A stretch of DNA of 64,000 nucleotides, from NCBI RefSeq assembly GCF_037126465.1, contig NC_088209.1, positions 20,837,146-20,901,145 on the forward strand. Direction: 5' to 3'. Both the position numbers and the translations under genes were made by a program. The notes beneath the pieces are model-generated. The model searched no databases. It saw only the letters and a list, made by a program, of their open reading frames with translations, and had not been told where the DNA came from. The DNA comes from Ornithodoros turicata. Lineage: Eukaryota > Arthropoda > Arachnida > Ixodida > Argasidae. Below are positions 33,971 through 44,872 of the stretch, in pieces. Within the stretch, counting starts at the first letter, position 1. Every line of letters begins with the position of its first letter.

Positions 33971-34589
33971 ACAGGGGTGCTCTTGCGATTTCAGCTCTAG
34001 ACACATGTCGGTAATGATATGTTAAGCTGTAATGACGTAACTATAATAATGACCCCCTCACCCAATTTTTTCGAACACCCCTCCATGCTTGGGATTCTGG
34101 ATAAACCACTGAACTGCAAAGTAACAACCGTTACACCACGAATCATCTTACTAGGGCTACATTACCACAATCTTTTCGTCCAAGGATCGTTCGCTAGCGA
34201 TTTAAATCCACCGTATAGCGTCCTATGCCCTATTTTCGTTTTACTCTACTGACAGTACAGCATGTGACAATGACGGCTTGGCATCCTCGCCCTCAAAAAG
34301 CCGGTCACGTCGGCTGCGTTGTGGTTGGAACGTGGGCAGACTGCCGAGCAGCCTTATAAAGAACTTACTCAATAAACCCTAGGAGCAGTCGGAGTTCTTT
34401 GTGTTGCTAGAACAGAAATAACTTAGCAATAAAATGGCAAAAAGCTAGGAGAAAGCGGTTTGGCTAGACATGTAACCTGTATAAAACATGACATGCACTG
34501 TGCAGAATGCGACGAAGGAAAAGGAAAATACACAGCGAGATCATGCCTAACACGAAGGTACGAGTACAATTACCATTGTGGAGAAATGA
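33971..34589. other. No gene recognised
   Basis: Near 34350-34380, TTATAAAG and CTCAATAAACCC lie about 25 bases apart, resembling an LTR or 3'-end layout, but I found no partner copy. Confidence 0.35.
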
Positions 34590-34910
34590 CAAACAAGAGA
34601 GAGAGAAATACATGATGACGATGATATGGGGATGACTTCCGCTCATTGAGGAGAATGCTACCCCATTGCTATTGGGGGAAAATGAGAGGATGGTGATGAG
34701 GATGATGCTGACGACGCTGACGGGGTCTCAGACAGAGTCGATCAGGCCGGTAGTTTCCAGGAATTTGATGAAGAGTCGCAAGACGGACATCTGCTTTCGT
34801 GTGCCCCATGGTCCCAAAATGAGTCTGAGGTCAAGGGGTCGGCTGTCAATCCGCGCAAATGACAAACAAAGTGTTCCAACAAGTAGGTAAAAGACGCCCC
34901 CTGCTACCAC
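34590..34910 (-). pseudogene. LINE ORF2 C-terminus and 3' UTR
   Basis: The minus strand encodes FARIDSRPLDLRLILGPWG and then LRLFIKFLETTGLIDSV before the stop. This is the RPL...LG.W ... FL..TGL ending also seen at 5.9 and 36.8 kb and typical of APE-type non-LTR retrotransposons. It is followed by CAATGGGGTAGCATTCTCC, CGGAAGTCATCCCCATATCA and TCGTCATCATGTATTTCTC, i.e. the same 3' UTR as at 21055 and 625. Everything upstream of the last ~60 codons is missing. Confidence 0.7.
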
Positions 34911-35246
34911 CGGCTGTGCTGTCTGAGGTTTTCCCTGGGTTTTCCGAAGACTTTCCAGATGAACAACAACAACAACAACTTTATTTTTGACTTTGGAGAG
35001 TGGGGAGGTTCATCGCCACAAGCGATACTCTACCCCATTGCTGGTGGGAATGTGGGGAATAAAATAACGAGCCCCTTCACAATAACGATCGAAGTCGGAT
35101 GGATGGATGTCGGCATAGTTCCCCCCGAAGTCGGCCCAGGACGCATACTAACCCCTCAGTACCCCCACTCCTTCCTGCTGTCCTCACTCCATCTGTCCAC
35201 ATCTGTACGCCGCTTATAGCCAGAGTTGCTTCGCGTTAACGTGGAA
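34911..35246 (+). mobile_element. SINE type I, split by a LINE tail
   Basis: The left part is CCGGCTGTGCTGTCTGAGGT, TTTCCCTGGGTTTTCC and GACTTTCCAGATGAA to about 34959. The right part resumes at about 35107 with TGTCGGCATAGTTCCCCCCG, GAAGTCGGCCCAGGACGCAT, CCCCCACTCCTTCCTGCTGT, CCATCTGTCCACATCTGTAC and GAGTTGCTTCGCG. Uninterrupted copies at 37.1 and 44.1 kb read CCAGAC.AA.GTC.GCACAG across this point. The tRNA-like head is missing. Confidence 0.85.
34958..35100 (-). mobile_element. LINE 3' tail inserted into the SINE
   Basis: On minus: CCCACCAGCAATGGGGTAGA, CGCTTGTGGCGATGAACCTC, GACTTTGGAGAGTGGGG inverted on plus, and AATAAAGTTGTTGTTGTTG at its end ((AAC)n at 34962-34980 on plus). GATG near both junctions may be the remnant of a target duplication. 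Confidence 0.7.
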
Positions 35247-36429
35247 TAAAAATAAATAAAAGACTCGAGTCCTGCAGCTGGCTAACCTTTTCAGTGACTT
35301 GCTCCTCCCATCGTTAAAAGACTGTGTCATTTAGCATTTAGCTTTTCTTTTCTTTTCTTTTTTTTTTCTGCCACCAGACTAAGACAACTCCACTTTTGAA
35401 AAGCCGGAGCAGAAAAGACAAGGAACAAGTTCTAGATGTTGCTGTATGAAGTGTTACTATAACGTGGTTCTATCGTGCACGCAACAACAACAACAAAGAG
35501 CACAAACGAGTACGAGTAGGACCACGAGCAGTTCGGGACATATATAACCTCTCCACCGGCGAAATACAATATAGCAAAACATCCAGCCAAATATTTACAA
35601 CAAAAACAACAACAACAACGCCAGCAATCAACATCAACTAGATTCTAGATTGTTCCTGCTTTGTCAACACCATCTCACGAGTTGAAGAAGAAGAAGAAGA
35701 GGAAGAATTTATTCTCCATCAGTTTTGGTACATGATACAATGGGACTAAGCAAAAACGACAAGTACCGCAATTGGCAACTGCAACAGCTGCGCCATCTTT
35801 TATAACCTACAACAACACTCCCAAATGCATCGTACGCAAGCCGCTCTCAAAATATGTTCGAAAAAAAAAAAAAAAGAAAAACGTAGTTGATTGAAAAGCC
35901 TTCAAATCGAACACAACAAGATTGGTTTTGACGGAAGGCATAAGGGCTTTTTTTGGTTTTTTTTTCTTTTGCTTGAGCACGGTGTAATGTTCTTTGGAGA
36001 ATTTAAAGATTACAACAACAACAATAAAAAAAAAACTGTCTTCAGATCAGATGATTTTCCTCGTTCCCCATGCGAAGCGCGTGTCATCGTGCACCGACGG
36101 CATTAGACGTCGAAGCATATCGGGATCAACACTTCTCGCTAACCCAAAATTAGATTCGCCCCTACAAGGTACATTCTGAAACTCAATTTTCTGAACCCAG
36201 CTTCAAGAGACATCCATCGATGTGCGCCGCCCATGTTCGTCCGGCTGCGTGGTGGATAGGACGCGGCACGTGCGGCCGATGTGATTTTCGCAAACATGGT
36301 TTACGCGGTTTGCGTAATGCGTGTGCATGGCGCTCTCATTTTTCAGAAAGCGGCGACGAAAAGTGTCAGGTTTTTTTCGCTCAGTCTCTTGCTCAAAATG
36401 AGGCGATCGCAAGAGCGAAACGTTCTTTT
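35247..36429. other. No gene recognised; several simple repeats
   Basis: (CAA)n at about 35481-35496, 35600-35618 and 36014-36022, (GAA)n at about 35684-35705, and A- and T-runs. They may mark old retroposon tails. No coding family is seen. Confidence 0.4.
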
Positions 36430-36990
36430 TAATAATAATAATAATTATAATAATAATTTATTTCCACATTGTGGTGGTGCCGCGTGCAAAAAGTTGATTA
36501 ATTTTAAAAGAAAAAAATGGAGATGGTAGTCTCGAGCCACTCGGGACTGGCTACTTCAGGACGCGTTATTAATAAACGAAAGGGAAACTACACTAACCTC
36601 GACGCTTTGAAACGCTTTGAAAGAATAAATGAGAACATCATCACCGAGCTTGTCACCAAAAGCGAAGTCTCAAGGCACTAAAAACAAAGAGTGTCACAAT
36701 GTGTCAACCAGGTCCGTCGAGACGAGAAATTGCACAAGGGCGCGCATGGCGGGTATGAGCTGATTTGCTGGCCAGCACCCAAGAACCTTTTCGGTGGAGT
36801 ATGGCCGATTATCCAGGCGAGACAGGGACGACACAAGGGTACATCGGTGTGCACTGTACCTCGGGCAGTCTCGGAGTATATGATCCACGTTCCTTTGGAG
36901 CTTTGGTGCGCAGTGCTCTTACATTCTCTTGTGGCACTTTGCATAAGTGGCTCATTACTAGATGCCCTCGTTTTACTGGAGGCAACTGTA
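36430..36990 (-). pseudogene. LINE ORF2 C-terminus and 3' UTR with (AATC)-type tail family
   Basis: The minus strand reads KRGHLVMSHLCKVPQENV near 36950, changes frame, then HILRDCPRYSAHRCTLVSSL, SRLDNRPYSTEKVLGCWP and ALVQFLVSTDLVDTL with a stop near 36695. The H.L..CP.Y ... RP...LG.WP ... FL..T.L order is the standard C-terminal region of APE-type non-LTR retrotransposons. The 3' UTR continues to about 36430 with GCGTTTCAAAGCGTCGAGGT inverted on plus and ends in an AATAATAATT-rich tract. A SINE is inserted immediately upstream of the coding part at 37003. Confidence 0.75.
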
Positions 36991-37002
36991 TTGAAGAAAC
37001 AA

Positions 37003-37297
37003 GCGGCATGGCCGAGTCGGCTAAGGCGTCCCGTTCATTGGTGGTAACCAAGGTCGTGCTGAAGGCTGTGAGGTGGTGGGTTCGAATCCTACCACTGGCT
37101 GTGCTGTCTAAGGTTTTCCCTGGGTTTTCCGCCGACTTTCCAGACTAATGTCCGCACAGGTCCCCCTGAAGTCGGCCAAGGACGCATACTAATCCCCCTG
37201 TCCCCCACTCCTTCCTGCTGTCCTCTTTCCGTCTGTCCACATCTGTACGCTGCTCATAGCCACAGTTGCTTCGCGGCGCTAACACGCTATAAAAAAA
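37003..37297 (+). mobile_element. Complete tRNA-derived SINE type I
   Basis: The tRNA-like head contains an A box TGGCCGAGTCGG (37009-37020) with the D-loop phrase GCTAAGGCG, and a B box GGTTCGAATCC (37079-37089); the head resembles class II (Ser/Leu) tRNAs. The core is GGCTGTGCTGTCTAAGGTTT, TCCCTGGGTTTTCC, GACTTTCCAGAC, TGAAGTCGGCCAAGGACGCA; the 3' domain is CTCCTTCCTGCTGTCCTCTT, CATCTGTACGCTGCTCATAG, CACAGTTGCTTCGCGGCGCT, AACACG and an A-rich end. It is flanked by GTATTGAAGAAACAA (36988-37002) and GTATTGAACACAA (37298-37310), a plausible target duplication. This is the only copy with a full head and is probably the youngest. It should be mobilised by a LINE in trans (family knowledge). Confidence 0.92.
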
Positions 37298-37310
37298 GTA
37301 TTGAACACAA

Positions 37311-37552
37311 TTAAAGGCACGGTCACGCAATTGTAAGGCGAATCAATGTTTAATGGTTCTGATCATACAATGGTTGAAATCATTCATCATCATACGATGT
37401 CTATCGGCCAGCCCGGCTGTGCCTTCGTAATATCCAACTCTATACGACCGAAGATACGAATACATGGGACAAAATACGTCACAACTTACAACGACATTTT
37501 AGTATCATGAAAACATACAGTAAAATGATTAGTTTTCAGCACAACACACTAG
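37311..37552. other. No feature recognised
   Basis: A/T-rich spacer; upstream LINE sequence may continue here but I could not align it. Confidence 0.3.
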
Positions 37553-37759
37553 CACCTTCTAGATAACCGAGAAGGCCTCTGCACTCTTTCAATTTACGTC
37601 ACGCGTCTGGCCCTACTGGGGCTGTTGGAGGCAGATAGCTGTGACGTCACCGGAAGAGCGAAGAATAGAAAAGCTGACTCATTGAAAATGTATGGTAGCT
37701 GGACCAGATGCATGACGTTTTTGAAAGAGGGCAGACCTTCTCCGTTATCTAGAAGGCGT
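37553..37759. mobile_element. Inverted-repeat element (~60-bp arms)
   Basis: CACCTTCTAGATAACCGAGA AGG.CT.TGC.CTCTTTCAA at 37553-37592, continuing to GTCTGGCCC at 37613, is inverted at 37701-37759 (GGACCAGATGCATGACGTTT to GTTATCTAGAAGGCG). The interior of about 90 bp contains GTGACGTCACCGG. It is probably a MITE; no target duplication was identified. Confidence 0.7.
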
Positions 37760-37976
37760 TGAACACACCTGGTGGCGCCCTTCGACAAGCTACCCAAATT
37801 TATTTCCTGATTTGGTAAACCCTCTCTGCTTTATCTGCACGGTGGACCGTAGGCACACACATATATTTCTTTTCTTGAATCTTTATCGTCTCTATGACTT
37901 GGCGCGCATGCCTATCGACGATAATTTGCGTAGAAAGATACGAGACCTGACACCCGCAACTAATGACATGAGTAGC
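37760..37976. other. No feature recognised
   Basis: Nothing noticed. Confidence 0.3.
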
Positions 37977-38232
37977 TATCACTCTTAAAAATGAACTGCA
38001 CCGCATAGCACGCTCCTAGCCAACCACCATCCCGAATGATACCGTTATCTGCCCTGGATTCGTTGAAAACGGGAGGCCTACGCCTTTTTTGTGACACTTA
38101 TGCTGTTCATAATTGTCAGAAAAAAAGACGTACGCCTCCCGTTTTCAACAAATCAGGGCAGATAACGATATCATTCGAGATGATGGTTGGCTAGGAGCGT
38201 GCTATGCGGTGAAGTTCATTTTTAAGAGTGTA
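37977..38232. mobile_element. Palindromic MITE A, complete
   Basis: TA-flanked. CACTCTTAAAAATGAACTGC at the left and GTTCATTTTTAAGAGTG at the right; the halves are complementary to a centre TGACACTTATGCTGTTCATA-ATTGTCA at about 38090-38118. About 256 bp with TACGCC and TATCATTCGAGATGATGG. This is the cleanest representative of the GCGTACGC subfamily in the window. Confidence 0.92.
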
Positions 38233-39857
38233 GTTGCGAGCCCTTAGTGTCACTCCGCTTAACCTTCACTAGGTGCTCCCTGACCCTTTCGTAAATGCAT
38301 CTTTCAGTCTGTCCTATATGTATGCTCTATTCCACAGGATAACGGAATCGAGTAAATTACCCAATCAACTGACGCTATAAAACGTCACCCGCGTCCAGAT
38401 TTCGAACGCTCCCTCGCACGCAAATTGCGATATAGGCGCGTGCAATTTTAATACTTGATAGAGGAATAAATCTTCTATCGTTCGACCTCGAGATCGCATT
38501 TGTGTACCGGTTGACGGCTGATACAAATGGCTGGGCCGCTGATGATATACGGCTGGTACAAAAGTTTGGAGCTGATACGTAAATGGCGTACCGTTCGCAA
38601 TAAGCGTAGCACCTCAACAGCGCTCAACGAGGCCCGGGGCATTTCCTCTCTCGTACCAAGTTACAGCAAGAAGCGAGCGAGAAATGGCATTTCACCGTGT
38701 TGGGAACTTCCGTTATACGATGGCTCTCGAATACTTGGATTATATGCTGCGTGGTTCACGTGGCGCGCGCTAAAGTGCAGGGCGCGAGTATGAGATACGT
38801 TGTGTGTGCAAACCAATATGCGTGAGAACGAAACGTCGTGTAAAACATATCTATAAACTTGGAAACTATAAAGTCATCTCAAAACGGTTGTACGCTCCTA
38901 CACTTGGGTTCCTGGAATTGATAGAGACACGAGTTTATGAAGCGGAATCTTCTAAAGGAAGCGGGAATAACTGTGCAAGTGCAGAGAAGATTTATGAAAC
39001 ACCCCGTATCATCGCCATCATGTACAAGTTGAACTTGTTGCCCCTCTCTTGTCTAATGCATAGTTGGTGTTATAGGAAAATTTAGAGACTCGAATGAATA
39101 TATACGACATGCAAAAAGCACAGGCCCGTACAGGATAAACTATGTACTCTATACACATCTAAAATTTATTGGTCGTATGGTCTATATAGGCCATACCATA
39201 CGTATATATATATACCTAAGTCTGAAAGTCTCAAGAAAAATAATTACACGATGTACACTATGCACAATCAAGGCGGGGTTCCCACGATTTATACGTGGCC
39301 GTCCCGTGCACAAACTATGGTATAACTTCTATGGTAACAAACTGTGGTAAACTTCTAGCCCGCCATACACAAACTGAAGGATGTGCGCCCCATAGCCTGT
39401 CGGACCGATCACGTCCGAGCACGAGTAGCTCCCGCTGCAGGAAGTTGGTCACGTTCACGCGCATGCGCCGCAGCAGCAAGAACAACGGGACGCGATTCCG
39501 ACGTTGTGCCACCAGCTTACAGCGCGCTGTCCACAATATATTGGCGTCACAAGCAGTGACAAGAACAGTAAGACGGTGAGACGGACGGTGACAGTCGAAT
39601 CACACAAGGCAAACGACGTTTGTGTGGCGACGAATAAGACCCCCAAGAGATCCTCGCCGTGTGACACTCGTAGAGCAGATGATTGTTGGTTTCGACGTGA
39701 CCACATAGTTTACTGTTGAATGCCATTATTCTTTGCTTGCTCTTATGGTACGCGATGTTTTTCTGCAAGGGGTGATGCCCCCTGTAGCTGCAAAGAAGAG
39801 CGGAAAAGGAAAATACGGGAAAGACAAAGGTAGTGGTATACCCGCAACCTTATTGAT
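38233..39857. other. No supported gene
   Basis: The frames 38527-38793, 38804-39085 and 39295-39579 are under 95 codons without motifs. A short G:U-tolerant palindrome GTATGGTCTATATAGGCCAT AC lies near 39176, and an (AT)n tract near 39205. Confidence 0.35.
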
Positions 39858-40615
39858 GTCAGGAACATATGTACGAGATATCTCGTTCCGGAACCGTGCA
39901 GATTTTATTCAAACGAATTTATTAAGAAGCGAGCGCTTCGCTTTTGTGACGCGAGAGGGCGCTCAAAGCAACGCACTGCTGACGTCATCCGGCAAGGGAG
40001 AATGCAGGTTTCGAAGCAAACGACAATGCTGGGTGACGTCACAGTATCCTCCTCAGGACAAACCGCCGTAGTATGGAGCTCTGTTTCCTGCTCTTTGCAT
40101 TTTGGTTTCAGTTTGCTATTGTCATCATGTGCGAGTTAATTACTCGTGTAAAATGAATGCGAATATTGTGTTGGGTATCAAGCGCGTGTTTTGTGTCCGG
40201 TATGATGGTTACGCAATTTTTTTGCGAATCCTTGCAAAGTCTTCCTTTAAACGGAGACTTCGCAGGGATTCGAAAAAAATTAGGTGAGCATCATACTGAA
40301 CACGGGCCGCTCCCTTGATACCCAATACAACATTCGCATTCATTTTGTTCGAATAATGAATCCATAAATGGGACAATAGCAAACCGAAACCAAAATGCAA
40401 AGCGCACAGCGGTTTGCCCAGAGGAAGATACTGTGACGTCACCCAGCATTCTCGTCTGCTACGAAGCTTGGATTCTTCCATGCCGGATGACGTCAGCAGT
40501 GCTGCTTTCAGCGCCCTCTTGCCTCACAGAGGCGAAGCGCTCACTTCATAATAGTAATTCGTTGGAATAAAATCTGTGCACTTTGGGAACGCGATATTTC
40601 AAATGTATGTTCCGA
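39858..40615. mobile_element. ~760-bp foldback element carrying four TGACGTCA sites
   Basis: The arms are complementary about a centre near 40240-40250. The left GGAACATATGTACGAGATAT, CAGATTTTATTCAAACGAAT, AGGGCGCTCAAAGCA, GACGTCATCCGGCA, TGGGTGACGTCACAGTATCC, ATGCGAATATTGTGTTGGGT and TTGCGAATCCTTGCAAAGTC are all mirrored on the right to TATGTTCCGACACC near 40615. TGACGTCA occurs at 39980, 40034, 40434 and 40489. No open frame of note. It is probably a non-autonomous DNA transposon; terminal bases and target duplication are not certain. Confidence 0.8.
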
Positions 40616-43600
40616 CACCCCAAGAGTTACTGCTATGTCACAATCTTTGTGGTGATTTTATTGCGGAGTCCAACTTTAAGTCCCTCTGTGCGTGTATGAC
40701 CTCCATCTCATATATTCGTCCTGTCCTCTAGCATTGCTTATGTAAGACTGCATATAGCGCAATATAGTGAGGCGACGTACTAGCTGCGTCCTCTGCATAT
40801 CGTCGAAAGAACGGGTACCGAACAGTGAAAACACCGCTTCGGTCTTACAATGACAAGTCGCAAAGATTAACGAACACAGTATAGTCTTCCTTCCATCGTA
40901 TATCGTACTTACTTACGCTCCCATCTAACTTACCACGCAGCCATACAAAAATGCGTGAGAGAGAGTGTGCGTGGAGAGAGTGACCGCCACTCTCCCTCTC
41001 TCTCTTTGAGCCTGGCCACGACGTTGCCTGACATTGGCTCGTACACCACAGGACCCCGACTAGTTAATTGAATGAGTGTGGCCTCGAGTGATGGGCCTTG
41101 TCGATCGCTTGATATCGTGGACGCAGCATTCCTCTGCGAACAGAGGAAAGATAGCGACGACCGTAATTTGTGTTGTTGCGTAGCGAGACAGCTATATAAT
41201 CTTAATCTATAGTTTCCGTTTTATTTGTTAGCATTATAGACCGTCATTTCCCTCTCACCCTATAATCATGAGCGACGTCACAACAGTCGTTTTGTGGATA
41301 TACATTTCGCCCACCTGACGGTTCTTTAATGGCGAATTTCATTAGCAGAGTGCGTAGTCAAAGTTCTGCAACTAGAAGGTGCACAGTTTTTTTCCTTCTT
41401 TTTTTTTTTAGACAGAACCAGGCCAGTCGCGGACTGTTTCATCGTGGAATGAGAGCGAGAGAGAGGTACAAAAGAAAGAGAAAAACATTTTATCCAAGGT
41501 GGCAATATCGCGGGTCAGCTGTTACGAAAAAAAGAAAAAAAAAACAGCGTACCTGGATGCTATTCGTCGAATGGTATCTTGTAGTTGTGTCAGCGTGTGT
41601 TGCGTACTTTGTATTAACGCAGTCTGCAACGTTGTTACTTGCCTGATCATTAAACATACCCCCCTCCCCCCAGAAATATCGTTACCCCAATCATCGCCAT
41701 CAAAACAACGTTGCCGTTGTTAGTGTTGTTACACGTGAGAGGTCAAACATCAAGGTGTGGTGAATGCACATCCTGCCCTGACGGCGCTAGCCGTTACCGC
41801 GTTTCCCGTCCAATCAGGCAGGCGGAGGCATATTGACGCCGAAAAGAAAGGCACATCGGCATCACTGTCGTCTCATAAGTCTCGTCGTCATAGGTCTCTT
41901 GAGTAACAAGGTTTTTCCTCTCTGCCACATACAATTCATTTAAGCTTAATTTCTGCTCCTGTCATCTGAACCGTCGTTGGGAATCGCTGCTGTTGCACGG
42001 TCCCCTTCATCGTCATCATTAATCGAATGCCAGAACCGTGGCATTTAAAGATCTCCTGGGCTAATCGACCAATGAGGTGTTCGCATACACTTAGAAGTAG
42101 GTCTCGCTAAATTCTGAGTTCTCAAAAATCTGAAACTGACCTAATACTGTAGAGGTGGTTAATTTCGCGGTCTTAATAATTCGCGAATTCGTGTGGACGC
42201 GAATGGAACCGGAAATCGGGGGTTCATGACAATGCCGACAGTAAAATACATGCCTGCCAGCATATAGAGGCTTACCATGAACTCCAGTCTTGTAACAATG
42301 ACATACGTGCCAGTTTTGTGAAAGTAGGTATGTGCAATATGCCAAGTGACACAGTATGAGAATAAACTACTGATGCTGAAGTGGTGTTCCAGTTATAGAA
42401 ATGTTTGACAAGAACAAATTTGTGAGAATAAAGGTCGTCAAGTAAGTCGATTTGTTTTTGTAGAGTTCATATCGTCGAGAATTCGAGTTCCCATACTTTT
42501 TCAAGTTGCCTACCTGTATCTCGCGGAACCTTAACTTCGCGAAGAAAGGTCGACCGCGAAATATGCGAAAATTTCTACTTTAAAAGTATTAGATGAAAAA
42601 AACACGCGTTTATTTCCCAGCAAAAACAAAACGAGGGAAAACTGCAGCGTGGGAAGTTTTTCAGGAGGACCGCAAACAATCAACAGAACGCAAGCTATAG
42701 CCTCGGCCATGCTTCGTCCGTGCCGACTTCATTGCGGTACCTCGTTAGCTAAACTTAATCTAGCCAAACGATCACCCCCGTGGGTAACATGGCAAAGCAC
42801 AGGAAAGACTTGAAACCTCCGGCCTTTTGCTCCATTCTCGAGGGAGCAGTGGGTTCAGTGAACCGTAGTAACCGACACTACGCACTCGACCGTGTGCGGA
42901 CAATTGTTAAGGCGACGACCCACATGGGAAGCTTCTTCGCTTCGTCCAATCACTATTGTATCCATTTGAGGTAATGGAAAATTGCATGGACGCAGTGCGT
43001 TGTTAACTTTTGGGAGAATGCCTTACAATCAACTAACTCCTTGTACGTGTTCGTAGCCTGTCTCGGCTAGTTCGTTGTTTACATGATATTCATTACACAC
43101 ACATTGCTGTGTCTAGAAATAATAGCCTGCATTGCATTCTTTTCGCTTTCACCGCCTGCACCAGATCTGAACTGGGTTATTTGCGTGCTGCACTTTCCTG
43201 TTGAAAAGAAAGGCATTACTAATAAAGTTCCTTTCAGCTGGAAAGTGCAGCTCCCGAAAACCTGTCTTGCGTGGAGTCCAAGGTAGTGCAGTCCAGTGCA
43301 AGTGAAAAGAATGCGCTTAATTTCCTTAGGCGCCTTCGTAGTCGTTTCGACGTCTGCTAGCACGCGCTCGCGCTGCCTGGTGTTAGGACTCAACCGTGCC
43401 ATGGTGCGGTGCATCTAGATGTATCACATCAACCGAACACCCTTGCTTTCAATGTAGTGGCACCTTGCACATTTCCTAACAGCTAATGAACCGTGAACCG
43501 CAGAGTAGTAGGACCTCATTTTTTTATGGCTTGCCTCTCTCCATATAACCTTTGTCCCCCTCTTTGAACCTCGACTGGTAAGCTGTGAACATAGTCGATG

Positions 43601-44084
43601 TAGAACGTGGTGCCAAACCTCCAATTCGCTGCATGCTTTCTCTGCTGTGCCCGCTCGGCTTCTGCTTTCAATGTTTGCGACACTGTTGTCTTCGAAGTCA
43701 ACTGAACTTGGCTTTCCAGCTATCCGATTTCAGTTGGATACTTCGGCAATATTGACAGGCGTTCCAACGGTGCTCGCTCGGATGGAGGATGTGATTTTGC
43801 GCCGTAAGGGGTAAGCTGATAGAGTATGTTTGTTGGTCGTCTCTCAGCTTTCACTAAGCGTGTGATGACATTTCAGGTATGTTCTTCCACGGCAGTTGTC
43901 CTGTATTTCCTATCGAGCCGCGGCTGCAGCCTTGCGCTTGCGTCCCGTCAGGTAAGCTAGTACGAGAATAAGTTCGTGGCCAGTGTCGTTGGCCATTCTC
44001 GGTTTTCCGGGCTTCGTTTTGTGGAAGGGTAAGCTGGTGAACCAACTTACAATCCGAACTTTACTTATTTGTGATTGAACACTG
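40616..44084. other. Largest unassigned stretch; no gene supported
   Basis: It contains GAGA/CTCT tracts that can pair (about 40955-41010). The minus strand at 43.1-44.1 kb has short phrases (LVKAERRPTNILYQLTPYG; SQTLKAEAERAQQRKHAA) in shifting frames that could be a worn retroelement, but I could not assign them. The GC level is ordinary. A host intron is possible; I see no exon. Confidence 0.35.
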
Positions 44085-44260
44085 CATTTCAGGACTTTCC
44101 AGACGAAGGTCAGCACAGTTCCCGTTGAAATCGGCCCAGGACGCACGCTAACCCCCTATGTCCCCCACTCCTTCCTACTGTCCTCTCTCCATCTGTCTAC
44201 ATCTGTACGCCGCTCATAGCCACGGTTGCTTCGCGGCGCTAACACGCAATAAAAAAAATG
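44085..44260 (+). mobile_element. SINE type I, core and 3' domain
   Basis: GGACTTTCCAGACGAAGGTC, AGCACAGTTCCCGTTGAAAT, CGGCCCAGGACGCACGCTAA, CCCCCACTCCTTCCTACTGT, CATCTGTACGCCGCTCATAG, CACGGTTGCTTCGCGGCGCT, AACACGCAATAAAAAAAA. The head is absent. It gives the uninterrupted sequence across the 34.96-kb insertion point. Confidence 0.85.
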
Positions 44261-44772
44261 CATTTCAGACAACTTTCTCTCTAGTGCGTCAGAGACCTAA
44301 TTTACTTTATTCATGCCGCAGTTCAATTGCATCTAGAGATGTCCCTAGATTCATCGTAGTTTGATCACCAGAAGAAACGCGAACTGCAGCGAGTCGTATT
44401 GTCTGTCTATTGTACGATACCCTGTGACATTGAAACATGTGCACGTGTGAAACACTTCCCGACAGTGTTCGCGGGATATTTTGTATGATTGTGTCAACAT
44501 ACTACTTTCCAGGTACGTATTTTCGTAATAAAATAGTGTGCCCCATGTCGTGTGTGTCTTATGCGCGTCGCGAATGTGTAAAAGTCTTTGAAATTGGACT
44601 TCGCTGACTGCACGATTCCCTTTTCCGCGTCAGGTTGGAAGCTTGAAATGGCACGGACGAATGAGATCTGACAATGTTATACGGTTGTCAGATCACATTC
44701 GTGCATATATCTTCCTCTATTACGTGGCAAACGAGCATCGTATTGCATGTGCACCTTATGCGCAAAACAGTG
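44261..44772. other. No gene recognised
   Basis: TGTCAGATC/GATCTGACA inverted phrases near 44668-44695 form a short stem; nothing else. Confidence 0.35.
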
Positions 44773-44868
44773 CAGCAGGAGAAGGCGCAGGGGTACACAG
44801 GTGAAAAAGTTAGGGGGGTGTCACGGAACATTTGAGGGGGTGTTAGGGGTGGTCTAGATAAATCACTG
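44773..44868 (-). repeat. Dispersed repeat R, copy 2
   Basis: Read on minus it matches 33883-33970: CAGTGATTTAT, CCACCCCTAACACCCCCTCA, AATGTTC, ACCCCCCTAACTTTTTCACC, TGTGTACCCCTG. It abuts the outer end of the inverted repeat starting at 44873. Confidence 0.7.
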
Positions 44869-44872
44869 GTCG

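Noticed and set aside
34340..34385. LTR or promoter from TATAAAG plus AATAAA
   Set aside because: No second copy, primer-binding site or coding sequence nearby.
37009..37089. Genuine tRNA gene (A and B boxes, class II look)
   Set aside because: The boxes are about 59 bases apart, the acceptor stem does not close, and the sequence continues into the SINE body shared with other loci. It is a SINE head.
43100..44050. Retroelement integrase-like phrases on minus
   Set aside because: Short phrases in shifting frames only; no zinc-binding or DDE signature could be fixed.
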